Positions 1 to 6,177 of a stretch of 6,177 bases of DNA are shown one piece after another. The notes beneath the pieces were generated by a model, which was not told the origin of the DNA, did not search any database, and worked only from the letters and a program-made list of their open reading frames with translations. Within the stretch, counting starts at the first letter, position 1, and each line of letters opens with the position of its first letter. Origin of the DNA: an uncultured Gemmatimonadaceae bacterium (GTDB taxonomy: Bacteria > Gemmatimonadota > Gemmatimonadetes > Gemmatimonadales > Gemmatimonadaceae); NCBI GenBank assembly GCA_955652265.1, contig CATPBD010000140.1, forward strand, positions 1-6,177, in the 5' to 3' direction. The position numbers and the translations under genes are program-made.

Positions 1-92
1 CCGACAGCCGAAGGATCAATGGAATCCTGCGCGCTGACGGCACGAATGGCGCCGATTGCGAGCGCCAGAGTGACCACTATCGCACGCCGCAC
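1..92 (-). CDS. Partial CDS: N-terminus of a probable exported protein (function unknown)
   Basis: From a GTG at 92 the minus strand stays open to the window edge (30 codons plus 2 bases). The translation looks like a Sec signal peptide: a basic start (MRRA), a hydrophobic core (IVVTLALAIGAI), and an A-x-A-like site (RAVSA) followed by QDSIDPSAV, predicting cleavage after about residue 21. The start lies 13 bases downstream of the stop of the NRAMP gene on the same strand, so it could be the third gene of that operon. No Shine-Dalgarno sequence precedes the GTG, and upstream codons in this frame also lack stops nearby, so the exact start is uncertain. The mature protein is outside the window, so no function can be proposed. 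The call rests on signal-peptide character and position only. Confidence 0.45.
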   Translation of the reverse strand, partial: MRRAIVVTLALAIGAIRAVSAQDSIDPSAV

Positions 93-105
93 TGGAACGA
101 TTCGA

Positions 106-1404
106 TCAGAAGGTGAACATGGCGATCGCGGCCCCGAACATGGCAGCTGTCGTCAGCCATACCACAGTTCGCCCGAGAAATGAGCTTGGCTGATTTTGCA
201 TGAGTTTGCGGTCGGAAGCCGTGATTACGATTCCGAGGAGGAGAAAGGGCGCGAGAAGGCCGTTGAGTATGGCAGTCCAATACAGAGCCTTCACCGGGTT
301 CACGTTTGCGAAGTCGAGTCCGACGCCGATCCCCATGGCGATTATCACCACCACGTAAAAGGCTCGCGCTCTGCGGAATCGCTCGTCGATGCCTTGATTC
401 CAACCGAACGTCTCGGCGAACGCGTAGGCGGCGGATCCGGAGAGCGTTGGAATCGCCAGAGCCCCAGTGCCGAGTATTCCCAGCGTGTAGAGCAGTGTCG
501 CAAGATTGCCGGCGAGGGGTCGTAGCGCGGCGGCAATTTCAGCGCTCGTGTTGACCTGCGTAATGCCGGCGCGGTGCAAGGTGAGGGCGGTCGTCAAGAT
601 GATGAAAAACATTGCGAAGTTGGAGAAGAACGTTCCCGACCCGACATCCCATTTGCGGGCCTTGATCTCTTCGGGAGTTGCGCCCCTTCGGGCCACAATG
701 CTGTGCCGTCCCATCGCCTTTTCTTCCTCGACCTCCTGCGACGCCTGCCAGAAAAAGAGATAGGGGCTGATCGTGGTACCGAGAATGGCAACGACCATGG
801 CCCAGGCTCCACTCTCGTGAGGCATGCTCGGAACGAAAGTGTCGTGAGCGACGAGACTCCAGTTCGGTCCTTCGATCAGTGCGGTCGCAACATAGGCAAA
901 GAGAACGAGTGCCAGCCATTTGAGAACGTTGGCGATCACGACGTAGCGAAGCCGGACTGTCGCCCAGGCAATCAGTACGCCGAACACGACCACCCACACG
1001 TGTGAGCTCACTCGCGTAAGGAGCTCGGCTGCGTCTGCCATGCCCGACAAGTCGGACCCAATGTTGATCGTGTTCGCGATGAAGAGTGCGCCACACGCGC
1101 CTAGCAGAACCCGGCGAGGAAATTTTTTCCGGAGCGCCGCCATCAGGCCGCGGCCGGTCACCATGCCGATCCGGGCGCACATCGTCTGAACGGCCGCCAT
1201 TAGCGGCCACGTTACAAGAGCCGTCCAGAGGAGGCTGGTGCCGTACTGTGCGCCGGCAGCAGAGTAGGTGGCGATGCCCGACGGATCGTCGTCTGCCGCA
1301 CCGGTGATTACGCCAGGGCCAAGCGCCCGCCAAAATCGGCGGAGAGCGCGCAGCGGATACATGCCGCGCGACACCACCGATTTCTTTCGAGGGTCACTGT
1401 CCAC
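106..1404 (-). CDS. NRAMP-family (SLC11-like) divalent metal transporter, divergent metal-site clade
   Basis: This 432-residue polytopic inner-membrane protein has about 11 hydrophobic segments in the NRAMP layout and probably imports a divalent cation using the proton or membrane potential. The first helix carries ALGPGVITGAADDDPSGI (about residues 27-44), which aligns with the classical TM1 motif, but DPGN is replaced by DPSG (residues 40-43). The sixth helix carries TTISPYLFFWQ (about 210-220) where Mn/Fe NRAMPs have the Met-Pro-His motif, so the metal-selective methionine is absent. A charged loop (EVEEEKAMGRH) follows. Loss of this methionine is described for NRAMP-related Mg2+ transporters, so Mg2+ is a possible substrate; this is inference. 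The start is a GTG overlapping the end of the DUF1003 gene by 11 bases. AGGAGA lies 15 bases upstream, a long spacing, and an ATG at codon 15 is an alternative. The family call is strong and the substrate is open. Confidence 0.9.
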   Translation of the reverse strand: MDSDPRKKSVVSRGMYPLRALRRFWRALGPGVITGAADDDPSGIATYSAAGAQYGTSLLWTALVTWPLMAAVQTMCARIGMVTGRGLMAALRKKFPRRVLLGACGALFIANTINIGSDLSGMADAAELLTRVSSHVWVVVFGVLIAWATVRLRYVVIANVLKWLALVLFAYVATALIEGPNWSLVAHDTFVPSMPHESGAWAMVVAILGTTISPYLFFWQASQEVEEEKAMGRHSIVARRGATPEEIKARKWDVGSGTFFSNFAMFFIILTTALTLHRAGITQVNTSAEIAAALRPLAGNLATLLYTLGILGTGALAIPTLSGSAAYAFAETFGWNQGIDERFRRARAFYVVVIIAMGIGVGLDFANVNPVKALYWTAILNGLLAPFLLLGIVITASDRKLMQNQPSSFLGRTVVWLTTAAMFGAAIAMFTF

Positions 1405-2017
1405 TGCTACGTAACGACATCTCCTCGAGCTTTTTCTTTCTGAGCTGGAAGTGCGGCATCGACGCTCTTATCTGGTCGGTGAGATCGGCCTCCATCTTCT
1501 TCGGATCGAGCGGCTCGAGCATCGCTTTCAGCTCCGGATCATCCGCGAGCACCAGTCCCAGCCGCGAGTAAAGTCCCGCTACAAGGTGGAGCGTCTTCGT
1601 AATTTCTTCCTCCATCCGGAGATTCACTTGCAGCGTCAGCTCCTCGCGCAGCTCGCCAATTCGCGACTCGCGGCTCTGCGTCATCAGCACGAAGATGGAG
1701 AGGAAGATCGCCTCCAGCGAGACGACCATCGTGAGCATCCCGTAGGGGTACGGGTCGAACTTGGGCAACGCCGAGATCGGCAGGTTCCAGTAGAGCCAGA
1801 CAATGAAGATGATCGCATGCAGAACGAGAAACGGCGTGGAGCTGGCGAAGCCAATCATCCGGTCGGCCAGGACCTCCATCTTCGAGCGGTTGGCGGAATG
1901 CTGAGCCTTGATCGCCCGGAACGCTGTGTTGATGCCGGCGCTGCGGCGCACGCGTCGTTCTCCGGTGACCGGAGTACCTGGGCGAAGATCTACCGACGTG
2001 TACTGGTCTTGGTCCAT
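1394..2017 (-). CDS. DUF1003 family membrane protein
   Basis: This 207-residue protein contains a clear DUF1003 domain. ADRMIGFASSTPF (51-63) leads into a first membrane helix (about 64-79), and FDPYPYGMLTMVVSLEAIFLS (87-107) forms the start of a second helix ending near LMTQSRES (111-118). This two-helix pattern with FDPxP and SLEAIFLS is the family hallmark. The N-terminal 50 residues are basic and probably cytoplasmic. The C-terminal 90 residues (120-207) are charged and helical, rich in Glu, Lys and Leu, and suit a cytoplasmic coiled coil or oligomerisation segment. The biochemical function of DUF1003 is not established. It is first in a minus-strand unit and its end overlaps the NRAMP transporter by 11 bases, so translational coupling and a role beside metal transport are likely inferences. 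The ATG has no good Shine-Dalgarno sequence before it. Confidence 0.9.
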   Translation of the reverse strand: MDQDQYTSVDLRPGTPVTGERRVRRSAGINTAFRAIKAQHSANRSKMEVLADRMIGFASSTPFLVLHAIIFIVWLYWNLPISALPKFDPYPYGMLTMVVSLEAIFLSIFVLMTQSRESRIGELREELTLQVNLRMEEEITKTLHLVAGLYSRLGLVLADDPELKAMLEPLDPKKMEADLTDQIRASMPHFQLRKKKLEEMSLRSSGQ

Positions 2018-2099
2018 GTCTCGACTGGGGGCGATGCACTAACCTAACGCAATCAGCCGGCCACTTCCTGTGCAGGCACAACGCGTTAACCTTTCACAC
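2018..2099. promoter_or_regulatory. Divergent intergenic spacer with a 12-base palindrome
   Basis: These 82 bases separate the divergently transcribed DUF1003 and aguB genes and must hold both promoters. TGTGC-AG-GCACA at 2069-2080 is a perfect 5-bp inverted repeat with a 2-base spacer, a plausible small operator. On the plus strand TAACCT (2087-2092) matches TANNNT and sits 7 bases before the aguB ATG. On the minus strand TAGGTT (complement of 2041-2046) is a weak -10 candidate. No convincing -35 box was seen for either. A GTG at 2070 opens the aguB frame ten codons earlier but would lie inside the palindrome, so the ATG at 2100 is preferred. Confidence 0.35.
2087..2092 (+). promoter_or_regulatory. 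Candidate -10 element for a leaderless aguB transcript
   Basis: TAACCT fits TANNNT and ends 7 bases before the ATG at 2100, which has no Shine-Dalgarno sequence. This spacing would place the transcription start at or next to the start codon. No -35 element is evident. The call is based on spacing and pattern only. Confidence 0.25.
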
Positions 2100-3020
2100 A
2101 TGGCGACCACGTCGGCATTCACAGTAGGAATCGTACAGGAAGCCGTCACGAACGACGTCAGCCAGAACGTCGAGCGGGCGATTGAGCGCATCCGTGAAGC
2201 GACCGACCAGGGAGCACAGATCGTGTGCCTCCAGGAGCTGTTCAACGCGCCTTACTTCTGCAAGTCGCAGAAGCACGAGCGCTTCGATCTCGCCGAGCCG
2301 ATTCCCGGGCCAACGATCGAGCGAATGCAGGAGGTGGCGCGAGAGCTCGAGATCGTGATCATCGTCCCCATCTTCGAGCGACAGGCCGCCGGCGTGTATC
2401 GCAACTCCGCCGCTGTCATCGACGCAGATGGCTCGCTGCTTGGCGCCTACCGCAAGATGCACATCCCCGACGATCCGCTCTTCAACGAGAAGTTCTACTT
2501 CACTCCCGGCGACTCGCACGTCGCCGACGACGGCGACCACAAGGGTGCGAACGGCTTTCGCGTCTGGAAGACGCGGTACGCGAACGTGGGAGTGCTGATC
2601 TGCTGGGATCAGTGGTATCCTGAAGCCGCACGCATCACCAGTCTGCTCGGCGCGGACATCCTCCTTTATCCGACCGCGATCGGCTGGCACCCCTCGGAGA
2701 AGAAAGAATTTGGCGAGGCGCAGGTGGAGGCGTGGCGTATGGCGCAGAGAGCGCACGCGATCGCCAACGGAGTGTACGTCGCGGCGCCGAATCGTGTTGG
2801 CCATGAGGACGAGCCGGGCACCGACGGCATCGAGTTCTTCGGGCACTCGTTCATCTGCGATCCGTTCGGACGGATTCTCGCCGAGGCGGGAACAGAGCCG
2901 GCGGTGCTGGTCGCGAAGTGCGATAGAGCGCTCATCGAGAGCACGCGTCGCAACTGGCCCTTCCTGCGCGATCGGCGAATCGACGCTTACGCGCCGATCC
3001 TCAATCGCTACATCGGATGA
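2100..3020 (+). CDS. aguB: N-carbamoylputrescine amidase (nitrilase superfamily)
   Basis: This cytoplasmic enzyme hydrolyses N-carbamoylputrescine to putrescine, CO2 and ammonia, the last step of the agmatine route to putrescine. The 306-residue product covers a whole carbon-nitrogen hydrolase domain. With the ATG at 2100 as residue 1, the catalytic triad is visible: Glu46 in CLQELF, Lys119 in AYRKMHIP and Cys168 in LICWDQWYPEAAR. AguB-specific marks include the NAPYFCKSQ segment after the Glu, PDDPLFNEKFYFTPGD after the Lys, the PTAIGWHP stretch, and the C-terminal WPFLRDRRIDAYAPI signature. The length matches the roughly 290-300 residues usual for AguB. A GTG at 2070 would add ten residues that look unlike the family. 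Neither start has a Shine-Dalgarno sequence. The adjacent agmatine deiminase confirms the pathway assignment. Confidence 0.95.
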   Translation: MATTSAFTVGIVQEAVTNDVSQNVERAIERIREATDQGAQIVCLQELFNAPYFCKSQKHERFDLAEPIPGPTIERMQEVARELEIVIIVPIFERQAAGVYRNSAAVIDADGSLLGAYRKMHIPDDPLFNEKFYFTPGDSHVADDGDHKGANGFRVWKTRYANVGVLICWDQWYPEAARITSLLGADILLYPTAIGWHPSEKKEFGEAQVEAWRMAQRAHAIANGVYVAAPNRVGHEDEPGTDGIEFFGHSFICDPFGRILAEAGTEPAVLVAKCDRALIESTRRNWPFLRDRRIDAYAPILNRYIG

Positions 3021-3059
3021 AAAAGAAGGGGGCTAGTCCCACGAGCAAGCGCGAACCGA

Positions 3060-3084
3060 GCGCCGCTCCACAAGGACGCGGCGC
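3060..3084 (+). other. Hairpin at the aguB-aguA junction
   Basis: GCGCCGC (3060-3066) and GCGGCGC (3078-3084) form a perfect 7-bp GC stem with an 11-base loop, followed by TTTAAG. The U run is too short for a convincing intrinsic terminator. It lies between the aguB stop and the preferred aguA ATG at 3128. GCGGCGCTTT recurs exactly at 3114-3123, 36 bases on, so the 5' arm could pair with either copy. The hairpin may attenuate or modulate aguA expression; alternatively it is simply GC-rich coding sequence if aguA starts at 3017. Confidence 0.4.
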
Positions 3085-3127
3085 TTTAAGTATCAAGACC
3101 GCTCAGAAGACCGGCGGCGCTTTGACT

Positions 3128-4186
3128 ATGGAGCTTTCGCTGGGCAGGCGCATGCCCGCGGAGTGGGAAAAGCACGAGGCGACGTGGATCGCATGGCCGC
3201 ATCACGAGCCCGACTGGCCGGGCAAGCTCGCGCCCATACCATGGGTCTACGCCGAGATCGTCCGCGCGCTCACCGATTACGACCGCGTCGAGATTCTCTG
3301 TCACGACGGGACAGTTGCGGATAGCGCGCGCACGCTGCTGGGGGCACACGGTGTGAAAGAGAGCCGCTATCGTATCCACACGGTCTCGAACGATCGGGTG
3401 TGGCTCCGCGATTCCGCGCCGACGGGCGTGTTGCGTGCGGACGGACGAGTCGAGCTGATCAACTGGAGATTCAATGGCTGGGCGAAGTATGACAACTACA
3501 AGAGAGACGCCGGAATCGGTGCCGAGATCGAGCGCATCACCGGATTGCCGAGAATCGTACCCACTCGGCCCGACACTGGAGAGCGACTTATCCTCGAGGG
3601 CGGAGGAATCGAAGTAAATGGCGCCGGCAAGATGCTCGTCACCGAAGAGTGGCTTCTCACTCCAGTCCAGGTCCGGAATCCTGGCATGCTGGCTGGAGAT
3701 TACGAGAAGGCCTTCGATGAGTATCTGGGGGTGACCGATACTATATGGTTGGGAGAGGGGGCGGCGGGTGACGACACGCACGGGCACGTCGACGACGTCG
3801 CCCGCTTCAGCTCGCGTGATACTGTGATTCTGGCGTACGAGCAGGACCCGTCCGACGAGAATCACGCGCGATCGGTGGATAATCTCCGCCGGCTCCAGCT
3901 CGCCGCCAAGAAAAGTCCTCTTGAGATAACAACCATACCCTTTCCTCGCCCAGTAACGATGAATGGCGAAAGACTGCCGGCGAGCTACGCGAATTTCTAC
4001 ATCGCCAATGGCGCCGTTCTTGTACCAACATTCAATGATCCCGCCGATCGTGTGGCGCTCAACGGAATTGCCGAGGCGTTTCCGAGGCACACCGTGATCG
4101 GCATACACGCGGTGGATCTGGTGTGGGGATTCGGAACGATCCACTGCCTCACGCAGCAGCAGCCCGCGGGCGCGGCGAGAAGATGA
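3128..4186 (+). CDS. aguA: Agmatine deiminase (agmatine iminohydrolase)
   Basis: This cytoplasmic enzyme converts agmatine to N-carbamoylputrescine and ammonia and supplies AguB. It belongs to the guanidino-modifying (pentein, PAD_porph) family. From the ATG at 3128 the product is 352 residues, within the family range. Landmarks in that numbering are the N-terminal RMPAEWEKHEATWIAWP, the VWLRDSAPT substrate loop (Asp95), WRFNGWAKYDNY, LILEGGG (Glu157), DDTHGHVDD with catalytic His220, LPASYANFYIANG, and the terminal GFGTIHCLTQQQP with nucleophile Cys340. All key residues are present. The segment VTEEWLL has Trp where many homologues have Cys, outside the catalytic set. The frame opens earlier at an ATG at 3017 that overlaps the aguB stop as ATGA, adding 37 low-complexity basic residues (389 in all); family alignment favours 3128. 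Neither start has a clear Shine-Dalgarno sequence. Confidence 0.93.
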   Translation: MELSLGRRMPAEWEKHEATWIAWPHHEPDWPGKLAPIPWVYAEIVRALTDYDRVEILCHDGTVADSARTLLGAHGVKESRYRIHTVSNDRVWLRDSAPTGVLRADGRVELINWRFNGWAKYDNYKRDAGIGAEIERITGLPRIVPTRPDTGERLILEGGGIEVNGAGKMLVTEEWLLTPVQVRNPGMLAGDYEKAFDEYLGVTDTIWLGEGAAGDDTHGHVDDVARFSSRDTVILAYEQDPSDENHARSVDNLRRLQLAAKKSPLEITTIPFPRPVTMNGERLPASYANFYIANGAVLVPTFNDPADRVALNGIAEAFPRHTVIGIHAVDLVWGFGTIHCLTQQQPAGAARR

Positions 4187-4221
4187 AGATACACATCGAT
4201 ATGAAGGTCACCTGGCGATGA
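4183..4221 (+). CDS. 12-codon mini-ORF bridging aguA and the OsmC-like gene
   Basis: An ATG at 4183 overlaps the aguA stop (ATGA, 4183-4186), encodes MKIHIDMKVTWR, and stops at a TGA (4219-4221) that overlaps the ATG of the OsmC-like gene (ATGA, 4218-4221). It could act as a translational relay carrying ribosomes from aguA into the next gene. It also contains GAAGG at 4203-4207, which suits a Shine-Dalgarno sequence for the following ATG. Its peptide shows no recognised motif. It may have no function beyond chance, since a four-base overlap alone is not rare. Confidence 0.25.
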   Translation: MKIHIDMKVTWR

Positions 4222-4619
4222 AGATCGTGCTGACTGGCGAGGAATCTCTCAGACTGGAAGCGACTGGCGATCAATTGACGATCGAAGCGCCGACACCTGA
4301 CCTTCAGTATTCGCCGTTTCACATGCTCGGCAGCGCTCTCGGCGCGTGCACGCTCTCGGTGCTGCAAAGTTGGGCGTCGAACAAGAATCTCGGCGCCGAC
4401 GATCTGAAGATCGATGTGAGCTGGCGCTTCGCGGAAGGACAGCATCGGGTTAGCTCGATGAAAGTGAAGCTCACGTGGCCGACTCTTTCTGCGGAGCTGT
4501 GGCCGAGGGCGATTCGGGCGGCGAGCATATGCGGGATACACAACACGCTGACGCATCCGCCGCAGATCTCGATCGAAGCTGTCGGTGTGGAGTCGCCGGC
4601 AATCGAGGCATCGGCGTGA
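4218..4619 (+). CDS. OsmC-like family protein
   Basis: This 133-residue small cytoplasmic protein has the OsmC/Ohr fold pattern. A short N-terminal beta region (KIVLTGEESLRLEATGDQLTIEAP) is followed by YSPFHMLGSALGACTLSVLQSWA, the central helix with the first conserved Cys (Cys44), then the beta segment LKIDVSWRFAEGQHRVSSMKVKLTWP. The second conserved Cys (Cys105) lies in ASICGIHNTLTHPPQISIE. The two-Cys pattern is that of thiol-dependent peroxidases that reduce organic hydroperoxides, but many OsmC-like paralogues have no tested activity, so peroxidase action is inferred. The ATG has GAAGG 10 bases upstream. The gene follows aguA after 31 bases and overlaps the next gene by 4 bases. The protein is shorter than many OsmC members but contains both Cys motifs. 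Confidence 0.85.
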   Translation: MKIVLTGEESLRLEATGDQLTIEAPTPDLQYSPFHMLGSALGACTLSVLQSWASNKNLGADDLKIDVSWRFAEGQHRVSSMKVKLTWPTLSAELWPRAIRAASICGIHNTLTHPPQISIEAVGVESPAIEASA

Positions 4620-5095
4620 CCGTTCCGGTGGTGCGATTCACGGTAGCCGGTCGGCATGTGCACGATCATCCGGTTGCGCCGACCATTGGTGAGGCCGGCC
4701 GGCGCTACACGGTGATTTACGATGGTCACTGCAAAGTGTGCGGCCGGATGGTGAAGGCGCTCAAGAAGTGGGATCGGAACCACGAGCTGGAGATAATTCC
4801 GTCGCAGGCACCCGGCATCCGGGAAAGATTTCCATGGATTCCTCCGCGCGCGTACGTGGAATCGGTGCAGGTAGTGAGGACGCGTGATGGCAAGACGTGG
4901 CAGGGGGCAGCGGCGCTCGAGGAGTTGTTGAATGTTATGCCGAAGGGGCAGTTGATCTCGTGGTTGTTCAAGATTCCCTTCGTGCGGCCGCTCGTTGACA
5001 TGTTTTATAGATGGTTCGCGCGCAACAGATACAGGTTCGGTTGTGGGGAACACTGTCAGGTGCGCGAAGCAGATCTGGATTACGGGGACGGGTGA
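4616..5095 (+). CDS. DCC-family (DUF393) thiol-disulfide oxidoreductase-like protein
   Basis: This 159-residue protein has the DCC family signature near its N-terminus: YTVIYDGHCKVCGRMV, with Asp36, Cys39 and Cys42 (DxxCxxC), resembling a thioredoxin-fold active site. Downstream family features are a charged helix (KALKKWDRNHELEIIPSQ), a segment with a hydrophobic LISWLFKIPFVRPLVDMFYRWFA pattern, and a C-terminal YRFGCGEHC with two more cysteines (Cys143, Cys147). The family is predicted to act in thiol-disulfide exchange, but its substrates are unknown. The start chosen is a GTG at 4616 that overlaps the OsmC stop as GTGA and has GAGG 7 bases upstream. The frame opens further upstream at 4475, but that portion reads as out-of-frame OsmC sequence. 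About 30 residues precede the motif, and a GTG at 4658 is a shorter alternative. It is the last gene of the plus-strand cluster. Confidence 0.85.
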   Translation: MTVPVVRFTVAGRHVHDHPVAPTIGEAGRRYTVIYDGHCKVCGRMVKALKKWDRNHELEIIPSQAPGIRERFPWIPPRAYVESVQVVRTRDGKTWQGAAALEELLNVMPKGQLISWLFKIPFVRPLVDMFYRWFARNRYRFGCGEHCQVREADLDYGDG

Positions 5096-6002
<907 letters not shown>

Positions 6003-6109
6003 CGACCAGCGTATGCAAACCGCGCTCGTCGTTCGCTACCGTCCAACGCTCCGCTCGGCCTGGCCGCGACAACCAGTTCCGCCTTGGCGACATCAATGCC
6101 GATCAGCAT
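6003..6109 (-). pseudogene. IS110-family transposase, 5' fragment, frameshifted and truncated
   Basis: From an ATG at 6109 the minus strand reads MLIGIDVAKAELVVAARPSG, the start of the RuvC-like DEDD domain of IS110 transposases, with the first catalytic Asp in GIDVAK. After codon 20 (ending at 6050) the family sequence continues only in another reading frame: RWTVANDERGLHTLV, from 6048 down to 6004. The expected GGAGAGCGTTGG appears as GGAGCGTTGG, which fits a 2-base deletion. The original frame ends at a TAG (5999-6001) after 36 residues. Similarity stops where brnA's stop codon begins, so over 90% of the transposase is missing. GGAGGG 5 bases before the ATG (complement of 6115-6120) is an intact Shine-Dalgarno sequence. 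The fragment cannot encode an active enzyme. Confidence 0.8.
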
Positions 6110-6177
6110 CCGCACCCTCCAAAGAGAGAATGTCGCCCCAGCCCCGTCCTTGTGAGAATTCGGGCTCGACCTAGAGA
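6110..6177 (-). mobile_element. Upstream noncoding end of the IS110 relic
   Basis: These bases precede the transposase start on the minus strand and continue to the window edge. In intact IS110-group elements the noncoding end 5' of the transposase encodes the bridge RNA that specifies target and donor. The stretch contains a G-rich run (GGGGCTGGGG on the minus strand) and the Shine-Dalgarno sequence. The element's outer boundary and any guide loops cannot be identified within the window, so assignment to the element rests on position. Confidence 0.45.

Noticed and set aside
539..1333. 264-codon minus-strand frame inside the NRAMP gene
   Set aside because: Same strand, shifted frame; Arg/His-rich translation without motifs, a shadow of the transporter.
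1451..2047. 198-codon plus-strand frame opposite DUF1003
   Set aside because: His/Arg-rich, motif-free translation antisense to a clear DUF1003 domain.
2094..2846. 250-codon open frame antisense to aguB
   Set aside because: No recognisable domain, and it is fully covered by the well-supported aguB gene.
3078..3090. Intrinsic terminator after aguB
   Set aside because: The stem is strong but is followed by only three T residues, and the downstream gene belongs to the same pathway.
3086..4144. 352-codon open frame antisense to aguA
   Set aside because: It mirrors aguA across its whole length, its translation has no recognisable domain, and aguA has every catalytic residue. Long antisense frames are expected in GC-rich coding sequence.
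4475..4615. N-terminal extension of the DCC gene
   Set aside because: It overlaps the OsmC-like gene in another frame and resembles no DCC protein. The GTG at 4616 has a Shine-Dalgarno sequence and a 4-base overlap.

Overview
The window reads as a moderately high-GC (about 60% in the gene-dense part) bacterial chromosome segment. The gene types (a divergent NRAMP transporter, DUF1003, a putrescine pathway, an OsmC-family protein, a BrnT toxin and an IS110 relic) would suit a soil or sediment bacterium such as a member of Gemmatimonadota or Acidobacteriota. That placement is a guess from protein style only; the window holds no rRNA or other phylogenetic marker.

Left arm (1-2017, all minus strand): a probable operon transcribed right to left. 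It runs from a DUF1003 membrane protein (1394-2017), through an 11-base overlap, into an NRAMP-family divalent metal transporter (106-1404). Thirteen bases further on, the first 30 codons of a probable exported protein run off the left edge. The transporter lacks the DPGN and MPH metal-site signatures of classical Mn/Fe NRAMPs, so its substrate may differ, possibly Mg2+.

Centre (2100-5095, all plus strand): a tight four-gene cluster. It starts with aguB (N-carbamoylputrescine amidase) and aguA (agmatine deiminase), which together convert agmatine to putrescine. These are followed by an OsmC-like protein and a DCC-family (DUF393) thiol-redox protein. The junctions are short or use 4-base stop/start overlaps, and a 12-codon mini-ORF bridges aguA and osmC. 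The aguB-aguA junction carries a 7-bp hairpin whose 5' arm can also pair with a second copy of the 3' arm close to the likely aguA start. The left and centre units diverge from an 82-base spacer (2018-2099) that holds a 12-base palindrome.

Right arm (5096-6177): GC content drops to about 50% and gene density falls. A 399-base stretch without a convincing gene precedes a BrnT-type toxin gene and an overlapping small antitoxin-like gene. Immediately after the antitoxin stop codon lies the 5' end of an IS110-family transposase on the minus strand. It is frameshifted after 20 codons and truncated at the antitoxin stop, with its upstream noncoding end continuing to the window edge. This arm looks like an accessory, horizontally acquired region.

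The most unusual observations are the frameshifted IS110 start with its preserved upstream (bridge-RNA-side) region, the non-canonical NRAMP paired with DUF1003, the pairing of putrescine synthesis with two thiol-redox proteins, and the possible alternative RNA pairing at the aguB-aguA junction. None of these is proven to be a new system from the sequence alone.
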